Positions 55,511 to 63,438 of a stretch of DNA of 64,000 nt are shown one piece after another. This DNA comes from Ensifer adhaerens (GTDB lineage: Bacteria > Pseudomonadota > Alphaproteobacteria > Rhizobiales > Rhizobiaceae): contig OCMG01000004.1 in the NCBI GenBank assembly GCA_900215285.1, positions 3,270,001-3,334,000 on the forward strand, given 5' to 3'. A program made the translations under genes and the position numbers. The stretch's first letter is position 1. Every line of letters begins with the position of its first letter. The notes beneath the pieces are model-generated. The model saw only the letters and a list, made by a program, of their open reading frames with translations. It was not told the DNA's origin and did not search any database.

Positions 55511-56503
55511 ATGACAACTATCGTCAAAATCATGCCAGATGCGAATTCTCTCCATGGCCCTCTCGTCGCCGTTCTCGCCTATGACGGGCTCTGCACGTTC
55601 GAGTTCGGCGTGGCGTGCGAAGTCTTCGGCCTGCCACGTCCTGAAATGGGCGCGAACTGGTATCGCTACCAGGTCGTCGCGGTCGAAGATGGACCTTTGC
55701 GCGCGGCTGGCGGCCTGACGGTGACGGCGGATGGCGACATCCACCATCTGGAGCGCGCCGATCTTATCATCGTTCCGGGCTGGCGGGGGATCGATGCGCC
55801 AGCGCCTCAGCCGCTTCTCGATGCCTTGCGGCAGGCCGAAGCACGCGGCGCCCGGGTGATGTCATTGTGTTCCGGGATTACGGTGCTGGCGCAGGCCGGC
55901 CTCCTTGCGGGGCTCAAAGCCACGACGCATTGGCGTTATGCCGCCTCCATCGCGACCCGCTTTCCCGACATCGCACTCGACCCGTCCGTTCTTTACGTCG
56001 ACAACGGCACCGTGCTGACTGCGGCCGGCAGTGCTGCGGGCATTGATCTCTGTCTGCATGTGGTGCGGCGGGATTTCGGCACGGCCGCAGCCAACAGCGT
56101 CGCGCGCAGGCTGGTCGTGCCGCCGCATCGCGAGGGCGGGCAAGCGCAATTCATCCCCGGCCCGGTTGCGCGGGACCACGAAAAGGAGCGACTGAGCCCG
56201 CTTTTCGACTGGATTCGAGCGAATGTTGCATCCGACATGTCGCTGGCGATGCTGGCCCGACGGGCGGGCATGAGCCTGCGCAGCTTCCAGCGTCGCTTCG
56301 AGGAGACCACGGGCGTTTCGCCGGGGGAATGGATCGCCACGACGCGGCTTCGCGAAGCGCAGCGATTGCTGGAAACGCAGGCGAGCTTGGATCTGGAAGA
56401 GGTTGCGCAGCTTTCCGGCTTCGGCAGCGCAGGAAACCTCCGGCACCACTTCCGCACGCGGCTGGGCATCAGCCCTGCAGCCTACAGGCGACAATTTGCC
56501 TGA
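55511..56503 (+). CDS. ftrA: FtrA-type GlxA-family transcriptional regulator
   Basis: A 330-residue regulator. An N-terminal DJ-1/PfpI-like domain (GPLVAVLAYDGLCTFEFGVA, IVPGWRGID, SLCSGITVLAQAG with a conserved Cys) is fused to a C-terminal AraC-type helix-turn-helix pair (SDMSLAMLARRAGMSLRSFQ, LEEVAQLSGFGSAGNLRHHF). The family motif YVDNGTVLTAAGSAAGIDLC is present. This is the FtrA branch, regulators named from Sinorhizobium. ATG at 55511 preferred; ATG at 55532 is possible. Divergent from rhodanese. Confidence 0.9.
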   Translation: MTTIVKIMPDANSLHGPLVAVLAYDGLCTFEFGVACEVFGLPRPEMGANWYRYQVVAVEDGPLRAAGGLTVTADGDIHHLERADLIIVPGWRGIDAPAPQPLLDALRQAEARGARVMSLCSGITVLAQAGLLAGLKATTHWRYAASIATRFPDIALDPSVLYVDNGTVLTAAGSAAGIDLCLHVVRRDFGTAAANSVARRLVVPPHREGGQAQFIPGPVARDHEKERLSPLFDWIRANVASDMSLAMLARRAGMSLRSFQRRFEETTGVSPGEWIATTRLREAQRLLETQASLDLEEVAQLSGFGSAGNLRHHFRTRLGISPAAYRRQFA

Positions 56504-56624
56504 ACCTGCGATCTGAGACGCTTCCAATTCAGGAACGCCTAAAACTTGACGAAATGCATTAAGGTTCTGGCCATATGAAAACGCTAATATATGCCAGGGT
56601 TTAACAGTCGACATGGAGGCCAGC

Positions 56625-56981
56625 ATGGGCCTGCATTTTACAGGGACTGAACCGCACCGGCCGGATGCCGAGTTCGATTTCGAACGCTTTCCGGTCAACC
56701 TGCCGACGCGGCTCATCATGATCGGCCATCACTTCAAGTCCAGCGAAGCGCTGTGCATGATGAAGGATGTTTCGGCGAGCGGAGCAAAACTGAAGGTCGA
56801 CCCCGACCTGATCGTGCCGAGCCATTTTTTCATCATCATCAACGGGCTTCACGACGAGATCGGCTGCACGCTGGTCAAGCGGACGCTGGAATCCGTGTCG
56901 CTGAAGTTCAACATGCTGCTGGCGGATGACTTCGTGGAGATGATCCTGCGCCGGAACACGGCTTTTGAGCTGAATAACTGA
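56625..56981 (+). CDS. PilZ-domain protein with a degenerate first c-di-GMP motif
   Basis: A 118-residue PilZ protein from the ATG at 56625, five bases after GGAGG. The second motif DVSASGAKL (DxSxxG) is intact, but where the RxxxR motif is expected the sequence is ERFPVNLPTR, with Asn in the second Arg position. The fold continues (IVPSHFFIIINGLHDEIGCT). It may bind c-di-GMP weakly or act as a partner protein. The next PilZ gene follows after about 100 bases. Confidence 0.8.
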   Translation: MGLHFTGTEPHRPDAEFDFERFPVNLPTRLIMIGHHFKSSEALCMMKDVSASGAKLKVDPDLIVPSHFFIIINGLHDEIGCTLVKRTLESVSLKFNMLLADDFVEMILRRNTAFELNN

Positions 56982-57084
56982 GCCGAGAAATGTTTAGGCG
57001 ATCGATCAAGTCTTAACGATTTCCTTCAGTCGAAAGGAAGGGATCTGCGCCAGACTGGAGGCAACCGAAAGACAGGTCCCTCCG

Positions 57085-57441
57085 ATGCTCGACAAGTCAA
57101 CCTACATGGCCGACGTCCAGTCCGGCGTCTACGATCGGGCGTTCGAGCACTACAAGGTGCGCCAGAATGCGCGAATCGTCACCATCGGCCGGGGATTGAC
57201 CGGGCTCTACGAGAGGCAGGCGAAGGTGGTGGACATCTCAGTGGCCGGCGCCGGTCTTGAGTTGAGCCACTGTATCGGACTCCCCACGCACTACTACCTG
57301 ATGATCGAGGGTTTTCCCAACCGCATCGGCTGCGCCGAGGTCTATCGCAAGGACCGAAAGGTGGGCGTGAAATTCATCGCGCAGATCGATGAACATCTCA
57401 TACACAAGATGATCCGCTCGGACTATTTCAAGGGCAGGTAG
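57085..57441 (+). CDS. PilZ-domain protein with intact c-di-GMP motifs
   Basis: A 118-residue PilZ protein. The RxxxR motif is VRQNARIV and the second motif DISVAGAGL, so it should bind c-di-GMP. It ends KFIAQIDEHLIHKMIRSDYF. Start ATG at 57085. A TTCCTT/AAGGAA inverted repeat lies in its leader near 57020-57040. Beside the more degenerate PilZ gene it may form a two-gene c-di-GMP response pair; no diguanylate cyclase is seen in the window. Confidence 0.83.
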   Translation: MLDKSTYMADVQSGVYDRAFEHYKVRQNARIVTIGRGLTGLYERQAKVVDISVAGAGLELSHCIGLPTHYYLMIEGFPNRIGCAEVYRKDRKVGVKFIAQIDEHLIHKMIRSDYFKGR

Positions 57442-57504
57442 CCCTTGCCGAGCAAGCGTTTCTCCCTATTGTAGCGCGACGCCTTCAGGGAGCTTCATCG
57501 TCGC

Positions 57505-58617
57505 ATGTCCAGTTTCAGCCGTTTCACGCCACTCATCCAGTCGCTGCCCACCACCATCCCCTTCATCGGCCCCGAGGCCATCGAACGCAGCCGCGGGCTC
57601 ACGGTGAAGGCGCGTATTGGCGCGAACGAGAACGGCTTCGGCCCCTCGCCCAAGGCAATTGCCGCGATGGAACAGGCGGCGCACGAGACCTGGCAATATG
57701 CCGACCCGGAGAATTACGATCTGCGCGTGGCGCTTGCCGCGCATCTCGGCGTCACGCCCGGCCACATCAATGTCGGCGGCGGGATAGACGGGCTTCTCGG
57801 CCTCATCGTCCGCATGATCGTGCTTCCTGGAACCCCGGTCGTGACCTCGCTTGGCGGCTACCCAACCTTCAATTTCCAGGTCGCTGGCTTTGGCGGGCGG
57901 CTGGTCACGGTGCCCTACAAGGACGACCACGAGGATCTCGGGGGGCTGCTCGAGGCGGTAAAGCGCGAGAACGCGCCTCTGGTCTATGTCGCCAATCCCG
58001 ACAATCCGATGGGTAGCTGGCACAAGGCGGAAGACATCGTCGCCTTTTCAAAGGCGCTGCCGGAAACGACACTCCTCATCCTTGACGAGGCCTATGGAGA
58101 GACCGCACCCGCGGGCGCCATTCCGTCCATCGAGAGCCTGATCGACCTGCCGAACGTGATCCGCACCCGCACCTTCTCCAAGGCCTACGGCATGGCCGGT
58201 TCGCGTGTCGGCTATGCGATCTCGACGCCGGAAAACGCTCATGCCTTCGACAAGATCCGCGACCATTTCGGCATGAACCGGATTGCGATTGCAGCGGCGA
58301 TGGCGGCCCTGGCAGATACGGACTATCTTGAGGAGACGCTGACCCGCATCAAGTCCGCGCGGGAGCGGATCGCCGGGATTGCCCGTGACAACCAGCTTGC
58401 GCCGCTGCCGTCCGCCACCAATTTCGTCGCCATCGATACCGGGCGAGACGGGCCTTATTCCAAGGCGATCGTGGATGGTCTGATGGAGGAAGGTGTGTTC
58501 ATCCGCCTGCCGGGCGTGGCGCCGCTCAACCGCTGCATCCGCGTCAGCGTCGGACCTGAAGCGGACATGGCCCTCTTCGAAGAGGCATTGCCGAAGGTTC
58601 TACGGCGGCTGGAATAG
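57505..58617 (+). CDS. Histidinol-phosphate aminotransferase-like PLP enzyme
   Basis: A 370-residue fold-type I aminotransferase. GANENGFGPSPKAIAAM is the N-terminal substrate-phosphate region, VANPDNPMGSW and LILDEAYGE bind PLP (Asp), and RTRTFSKAYGMAGSRVGYA holds the Schiff-base Lys. The C-terminal Arg motif is RCIRVSVGP. It resembles HisC and aromatic aminotransferase relatives; without a his operon nearby the substrate is uncertain. Start ATG at 57505. Stands alone between PilZ and L,D-transpeptidase genes. Confidence 0.85.
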   Translation: MSSFSRFTPLIQSLPTTIPFIGPEAIERSRGLTVKARIGANENGFGPSPKAIAAMEQAAHETWQYADPENYDLRVALAAHLGVTPGHINVGGGIDGLLGLIVRMIVLPGTPVVTSLGGYPTFNFQVAGFGGRLVTVPYKDDHEDLGGLLEAVKRENAPLVYVANPDNPMGSWHKAEDIVAFSKALPETTLLILDEAYGETAPAGAIPSIESLIDLPNVIRTRTFSKAYGMAGSRVGYAISTPENAHAFDKIRDHFGMNRIAIAAAMAALADTDYLEETLTRIKSARERIAGIARDNQLAPLPSATNFVAIDTGRDGPYSKAIVDGLMEEGVFIRLPGVAPLNRCIRVSVGPEADMALFEEALPKVLRRLE

Positions 58618-58718
58618 GGCACGACGAGGGCCTTGGATGACCTCTCGTTAACCTTTGGTTTACTGTAATTAAGGTAATTCTGCGGCATCGAATCCCCTCC
58701 CTCCCCGAAGGAAATTCC

Positions 58719-59348
58719 ATGTCGATTACCCGTCGCAGCCTTCTTCTCGGCTTTTCCGCAGCCCTCGCCGGTTGCACCACGCAAAACGCCCAGCAGGCCG
58801 CGAATTACGGTCCGAAGCCGCAGGAAGAGTATCCCCTGCCCGGCATGCCGCTCGACAAGATCAAGCCGGAACTACGCCGCGCGGAAGTCGACTATCCTTC
58901 GAATGAAAAGCCCGGCACGGTCATCATCGACACGCCCGCCCGCCGGCTTTACTACGTGCTCGGCAACAACAAGGCGATCCGCTATGCCGTCAGCGTCGGC
59001 CGCGAAGGTCTGCAGCTGCGCGGCAATGCCTATGTCGGTCGCAAGGCCGAATGGCCGAGCTGGACGCCGACACAGAACATGATCAAGCGCGATCCGGATC
59101 GCTACGCCAAGCTCGCCGGCGGCATGCCCGGTGGCCCGAACAACCCGCTCGGCGCTCGCGCGCTCTATCTCTATCGCGGCGGGAACGACCTGCATTTCCG
59201 CATTCACGGCACCAACCAGCCGGAATCGATCGGCTACGCCATGTCGTCCGGCTGCATCCGCATGCTGAACTATGACGTGATCGACCTTTACGATCGCGTG
59301 CCGACCGGCACGAAGGTCATCGTCATCCAGGAACCGCAGACCGCCTAA
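58719..59348 (+). CDS. L,D-transpeptidase (YkuD), probable lipoprotein
   Basis: A 209-residue protein. The start MSITRRSLLLGFSAALAGC is a lipoprotein signal, possibly Tat-type given the RRSLLL pair, with lipobox Cys 19. The YkuD domain has the active-site motif HGTNQPESIGYAMSSGCIR, with His 163, Ser 177 and Cys 179 as the catalytic set. Such enzymes crosslink peptidoglycan or attach outer-membrane proteins to it. Rhizobiales use many of these for polar growth. It is convergent with the SulP gene. Confidence 0.93.
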   Translation: MSITRRSLLLGFSAALAGCTTQNAQQAANYGPKPQEEYPLPGMPLDKIKPELRRAEVDYPSNEKPGTVIIDTPARRLYYVLGNNKAIRYAVSVGREGLQLRGNAYVGRKAEWPSWTPTQNMIKRDPDRYAKLAGGMPGGPNNPLGARALYLYRGGNDLHFRIHGTNQPESIGYAMSSGCIRMLNYDVIDLYDRVPTGTKVIVIQEPQTA

Positions 59349-59369
59349 CGGTCTTGCCCGGCTGACCTG

Positions 59370-59393
59370 GCGGCCTCAGTGCAATGAGGCCGC
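59370..59393. terminator. Bidirectional-type hairpin between L,D-transpeptidase and SulP genes
   Basis: Perfect 9-bp stem, GCGGCCTCA at 59370-59378 and TGAGGCCGC at 59385-59393, overlapping the SulP stop codon. No T-run, but located where both converging transcripts would end. Confidence 0.4.
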
Positions 59394-60863
59394 GCTTGCC
59401 AGGCGTTGCTCCTTGTCATGGAGCGCGAAGCGATCGACCATGTCGGCGCTGGCTTCGTTGAAGCCCACCAGGTCCACATCGACGCCATTGGCGCGGAATC
59501 GCATGACGACCTTGTCCAATGCAGCGATGGCCGTAATGTCCCACAGATGCGCCTTGTGCAGGTCGATGATCACCTTTGGCGCTTTTTCGCTGAAATCGAA
59601 GGCATGGATGAAGGCCTCGGCGGAAGCAAAGAACACCTGGCCGCTGACATCATAGCGAACTGCGCCGTCTTCGGCCGCGTCGTGTCGGACCACACGAAAC
59701 AGCTTCGCGACCTTGCCGGCGAAGAAGATGCCTGACAGGAGCACGCCGCCCAGCACGCCCTTGGCAAGATCATGCGTGGCAACCACGGTGACGACCGTGG
59801 CCAGCATGACCACCGAAGACGGCAGCGGATTGCGGCGCAGGTCTATGATCGACCTCCACGAAAACGTGCCGATCGAGACCATGATCATGACAGCCACAAG
59901 CGCGGCCATCGGAATGATGCGCACGAGGTCGGACAGCACCACGATCAGGAACAGGAGAAATGCGCCCGCGACGAATGTCGAGAGGCGTCCGCGTCCGCCG
60001 GAGGTCACGTTGATGACGGACTGGCCGATCATCGCGCAACCGCCCATGCCGCCGATGAGCGCCGAGGCGATGTTGCCGGCTCCCTGGCCGATGCATTCCT
60101 GGCTCTTGTTGCTGGATGTGTCGGTCATGTCATCGACGATCTGGGCCGTCAGCAGCGACTCGAGCAGCCCGACCGCAGCGAGCGTCAGCGAATACGGCAG
60201 GATGATCTTCAGCGTTTCCAGCGTCAGCGGGACGTCGGGCAGCGCGAGGCTCGGCAGGGCCGAGGGCAGTTCACCGAGATCGCCGACAGTGCGCAGATGC
60301 ATGCCGGTGAACCAGGCCACCAGCGTCAGCACTGCGATGGCGACGAGCGGCGAAGGGATCGCCTTCGTGAGCATCGGAAAGAGATAGATAATGGCAAGGC
60401 CTGCCGCGATCATGAAATAGGTTTCGACCGGCACGCCGATCAATTCCGGCAACTGCGCCATGAAGATGAGAATGGCGAGCGCATTGACGAAACCGGTGAT
60501 CACCGAGCGCGAGACGAAGCGCATGATGCGGCCGAGCTTCAGGAAGCCCGCCACGATCTGGATCAGACCCATTAGGATGGTGGCTGCGAAGAGATACTGC
60601 AGGCCATGTTCCTTCACCAGCGACACCATGACAACGGCGGTCGCGGCGGTGGCTGCGGAAATCATGCCGGGACGGCCGCCCGTAAAGGCCGCCACGCAGG
60701 CAATTGCGAAGGATGCATAAAGGCCGACCTTGGGATCGACACCCGCAATGACGGAGAAGCCGATTGCTTCGGGAATGAGAGCCAGCGCCACGACGATGCC
60801 CGACAGGATATCGTCGCGAATGTTGCAGAACCACTGCTGGCGGTAGTTTGAAAGAAGACTCAT
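59376..60863 (-). CDS. SulP-family inorganic anion transporter with STAS domain
   Basis: A 495-residue protein from the ATG at 60861-60863. Opening [20 protein letters not shown] is the SulP first-helix pattern; about 12-14 membrane segments follow, with [20 protein letters not shown] conserved in the family. A C-terminal STAS domain lies at about 385-480 ([38 protein letters not shown]). SulP proteins move sulfate, bicarbonate or other anions; the sequence does not say which. The leader 60864-61005 is highly structured. No strong ribosome-binding site precedes the ATG. Confidence 0.9.
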   Translation of the reverse strand: MSLLSNYRQQWFCNIRDDILSGIVVALALIPEAIGFSVIAGVDPKVGLYASFAIACVAAFTGGRPGMISAATAATAVVMVSLVKEHGLQYLFAATILMGLIQIVAGFLKLGRIMRFVSRSVITGFVNALAILIFMAQLPELIGVPVETYFMIAAGLAIIYLFPMLTKAIPSPLVAIAVLTLVAWFTGMHLRTVGDLGELPSALPSLALPDVPLTLETLKIILPYSLTLAAVGLLESLLTAQIVDDMTDTSSNKSQECIGQGAGNIASALIGGMGGCAMIGQSVINVTSGGRGRLSTFVAGAFLLFLIVVLSDLVRIIPMAALVAVMIMVSIGTFSWRSIIDLRRNPLPSSVVMLATVVTVVATHDLAKGVLGGVLLSGIFFAGKVAKLFRVVRHDAAEDGAVRYDVSGQVFFASAEAFIHAFDFSEKAPKVIIDLHKAHLWDITAIAALDKVVMRFRANGVDVDLVGFNEASADMVDRFALHDKEQRLASAASLH

Positions 60864-61005
60864 GAGCTTTGATTTTTCACAGTTGAAGGCAACGAGCCGG
60901 GAGAAACCCGGTTCATGGGAGGAGAGTTGCGTTGCTGTGTTGTCTGGCGGATCGGCGGCCAGAAGAGCCACCCGGATTTGCACCGGGTCCATACGGATGG
61001 AGACG
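60864..61005 (-). ncRNA. Structured 5' leader of the SulP gene, candidate cis-regulatory RNA
   Basis: Read on the minus strand, three short hairpins lie in order: TCCAT-N4-ATGGA (60988-61001), CCCGG-N7-CCGGG (60971-60987) and CCGGG-N5-CCCGG (60897-60911), with GGC/GCC pairing possible between. The last is about 35 bases before the ATG. I recall that an RNA motif named sul1 has been described upstream of SulP-type genes in alphaproteobacteria; whether this is it cannot be checked here. No ribosome-binding site is exposed, which would fit RNA control of initiation. Confidence 0.4.
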
Positions 61006-61078
61006 ACCTATCCGATGAAATGACAAAAGGCAACCGCTGTGGGTGAGGATCGCCCGGCTGGAACGAAACAGCCCGAAC

Positions 61079-61954
61079 CTAGACCGACCGCTGGGGAGCG
61101 GGCGCGCGCCCTCCCTGCTGACCGAGCACGATACTGCCGAAGATCAGCCCCATGCCGGCCCACTGGAGGGGCGTCAACATTTCGTGGCGGAAGATCAGAC
61201 CAAGCGTGACGGCCGCCACCGGGCTCAAGAAGGCCAGTTGCGAGACCCGGTTCGGATCGAGCCTGGCGATGCCCCGAAACCAGAGCGCATAGGTCAGCCC
61301 GGCACCGATGAAACTCAGATAGGCAACCGCGCCGAGATTGGTCGAGGTCAGCAACATGAGATCATGGGCATGCAGGAAGATGACCGGCAGCAGGAGAATG
61401 CCGCCGGCGCTCAACTGCCATGCAGTGAAGGTCAGCAGCGGAACCGTCGGCTGCCAGCGACGGGTGAGCACGGTGCCGAACGCCATGGCAAGCGCGCCGA
61501 GAAGCCCGGCCGCCACGCCCAGCGGGTCGAGCGCGGCGCCCGGCTTGAGAATCAGGATTGCGACACCCAGTGCTCCGCCCAACGCGGCAAGAACCGAGAC
61601 GGCCCGGATCGGCGTTCCCACCAGCGCGCGGGCGAGGAAAACAATGATGAGGGGTTGAACCGCGCCGACCGTTGCAGCCACGCCGCCCGGCAGGCGATAG
61701 GCGGCTATGAACAGCATCCACCAGAAGATTGAGAAATTGAGCGCGCCCAGCACAAACACGCGCAGCCACCAGACGCCCGATGGCAGTTGCCGTGTCAGGA
61801 CCAGCAGCAGAATGCCGGCGGGCAAAGCCCGTAGCGCAGAGACGAGGAGCGGGTCGAGACCCGGCAGAAAAGTGGTCGTGACGATATAGGTGCTCCCCCA
61901 GACGAGGGGCGCGAGGGCAGTCAGAAGGATATCGGAAAAGGCGACGGCGGGCAT
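61079..61954 (-). CDS. EamA/DMT-family transporter, divergent from a MarR regulator
   Basis: A 291-residue membrane protein from the ATG at 61952-61954, five bases after GGAGG; other ATGs at 61966 and 61978 are less well spaced. Two EamA repeats with about ten helices (FSDILLTALAPLVWGSTYIV, LLGALAMAFGTVLTRRWQPT). The substrate is unknown; exporters of this type next to MarR genes often pump toxic compounds or metabolites. Both promoter regions share the twin palindromes at 61970-62009. Confidence 0.85.
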   Translation of the reverse strand: MPAVAFSDILLTALAPLVWGSTYIVTTTFLPGLDPLLVSALRALPAGILLLVLTRQLPSGVWWLRVFVLGALNFSIFWWMLFIAAYRLPGGVAATVGAVQPLIIVFLARALVGTPIRAVSVLAALGGALGVAILILKPGAALDPLGVAAGLLGALAMAFGTVLTRRWQPTVPLLTFTAWQLSAGGILLLPVIFLHAHDLMLLTSTNLGAVAYLSFIGAGLTYALWFRGIARLDPNRVSQLAFLSPVAAVTLGLIFRHEMLTPLQWAGMGLIFGSIVLGQQGGRAPAPQRSV

Positions 61955-61969
61955 GGCAGCCTCCATTTG

Positions 61970-62009
61970 TCTTGACATCAAGATAAATGGATAAATCTTG
62001 ACGTCAAGA
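61970..62009. promoter_or_regulatory. Twin palindromic operators between the DMT and MarR genes
   Basis: Two near-identical palindromes, TCTTGACATCAAGA (61970-61983) and TCTTGACGTCAAGA (61996-62009), both followed by TAAAT and centred 26 bases apart. They lie 23 bases before the MarR ATG and cover the start region of the DMT gene. MarR dimers bind such sites, so autorepression and repression of the transporter are expected. Confidence 0.75.
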
Positions 62010-62032
62010 TAAATTCGTGATGACATTCTGCC

Positions 62033-62542
62033 ATGAGTGAAAAGACCCCGGACGATATCGACAGGATCGTGGCGCAATGGAACCGCGAGCGGCCGGACCT
62101 CGATGTGGGACCCATGGCGCTCATCGGTCGGCTGGGGCGGTTGCGCGAGAAGATCTTTCGTGAACAGGAAAAGGTCTTCATGCGCTTCGGGCTTAACAGC
62201 GCAGGCTTTGACGTGCTGGCGACGCTGAGGCGCCATGGCGCGCCTTATGCGCTCTCCCCCGGCGCCCTGATGGAGAGCATGATGATTACCTCCGGCACGG
62301 TGACGAACCGGATCGACCAGCTCGAAAAGGCCGGCCTCGTTTCCCGTGAGCCCAACCCCGCAGACGCTCGCAGCATGATCGTGGCGCTGACGCCCCAGGG
62401 CCTAAAACTGATCGATGAAGCAGTGCGGGCGCATGTGGAGAACCAGCATAGGCTTGTCGCCCCGCTGACGACCGAGGATCAGGTCACACTCAACGGGCTT
62501 GTGACACGACATCTGGCGGGGCTCGCCCATCAGGAAGAGTGA
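62033..62542 (+). CDS. MarR-family transcriptional regulator
   Basis: A 169-residue winged-helix regulator. Core: LNSAGFDVLATLRRHGAPYA, then the recognition helix MITSGTVTNRIDQLEKAGLV and the wing SREPNPADARSMIVALTPQG. MarR proteins release DNA when they bind a ligand, often phenolic. It is divergent from the DMT transporter with twin operators between, the typical efflux-regulation layout. Start ATG at 62033. Convergent with the methyltransferase, eight bases apart. Confidence 0.92.
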   Translation: MSEKTPDDIDRIVAQWNRERPDLDVGPMALIGRLGRLREKIFREQEKVFMRFGLNSAGFDVLATLRRHGAPYALSPGALMESMMITSGTVTNRIDQLEKAGLVSREPNPADARSMIVALTPQGLKLIDEAVRAHVENQHRLVAPLTTEDQVTLNGLVTRHLAGLAHQEE

Positions 62543-62550
62543 CGCCCTTT

Positions 62551-63339
62551 TCACACCTGTTTCCGAAGCCGTATATGCAGGAAGATGGGCGCAATGCGCG
62601 TATCAGCAACCACTGGCTCGCGCGCGGCCAGGGCTTCGTTGGCCATAGGCTCCCCAAAGGCTTCGATGGCGAAACCGGCAGCAACGCACATCGACACCCA
62701 ATCGCTCATTGTCCGATGGAACCTCGGCACGCGGAATGGCTCAATCCCCTCCCGGTCTTCCTTTGGCAATGACGAGAAGTGCCAGGTTTCAACGTCGCCG
62801 TTGGTGCGCCTGAAGTAATCGGCAATCTCAACGGCCACCGGTTCGCCGCTGGCAGAGCGGATGTTCCTGCGCACAGGCGGTACGAAACAAGGATGCAGGA
62901 TGGAAAACTGGAAGAAGCCACCGGGCTTCAGAACCCGAAAGGCTTCCATGAGCGCGGCTTGCTGGTCCGGGACATCCATCATCGACATGAAGGCCGTGGC
63001 GAAATCGAAGCTCGCCTCCTCGAAGGGCAGCAGGGCCGCGTCGGCAAGCTTGTAGTCAATGCCGCGCGGGTCGGCTGCTTCGCTGGCTTCAGCGTGAGCG
63101 ATGAAGGTGGGGGCAATGTCCACTGCCACCATCTTTGCCGCGCGTGCCGCAACTCGCCGCGTATTCGTCCCCTCGCCACAACCGATGTCAAGACCGGTCA
63201 AACCTTCGACAGGCGGGAGCATGGCCAGAAAGGCGGGCGTATTCAGCGCGTCGCGATAAACATCAAAACCGGCACGGCTCTGCTTGGTCCATTCAGCGGC
63301 ATTCGCCTCCCAGTAAGCACCAACTGCCACACTGTCCAT
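62551..63339 (-). CDS. Class I SAM-dependent methyltransferase
   Basis: A 262-residue protein. Motif I LTGLDIGCGEGTNTRRVA binds S-adenosylmethionine; VAVDIAPTFIAHA and FDFATAFMSMMDVPDQQAAL follow in the usual order (motifs II-III). The substrate is unknown; the UbiE/methyltransferase-11 fold is common to many small-molecule methyltransferases. Start at the ATG at 63337-63339. The gap 63340-63438 to the AMP nucleosidase gene holds nothing I can name. Confidence 0.85.
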   Translation of the reverse strand: MDSVAVGAYWEANAAEWTKQSRAGFDVYRDALNTPAFLAMLPPVEGLTGLDIGCGEGTNTRRVAARAAKMVAVDIAPTFIAHAEASEAADPRGIDYKLADAALLPFEEASFDFATAFMSMMDVPDQQAALMEAFRVLKPGGFFQFSILHPCFVPPVRRNIRSASGEPVAVEIADYFRRTNGDVETWHFSSLPKEDREGIEPFRVPRFHRTMSDWVSMCVAAGFAIEAFGEPMANEALAAREPVVADTRIAPIFLHIRLRKQV

Positions 63340-63438
63340 TTGGCGTCCTCCGAAGTCTGTGATGTTTCGGAACGATCGATAATGGCCATTTCAAACAACC
63401 TTGTGACGGCCATTCAACGTCGGCCACCGCGCGCCGTA

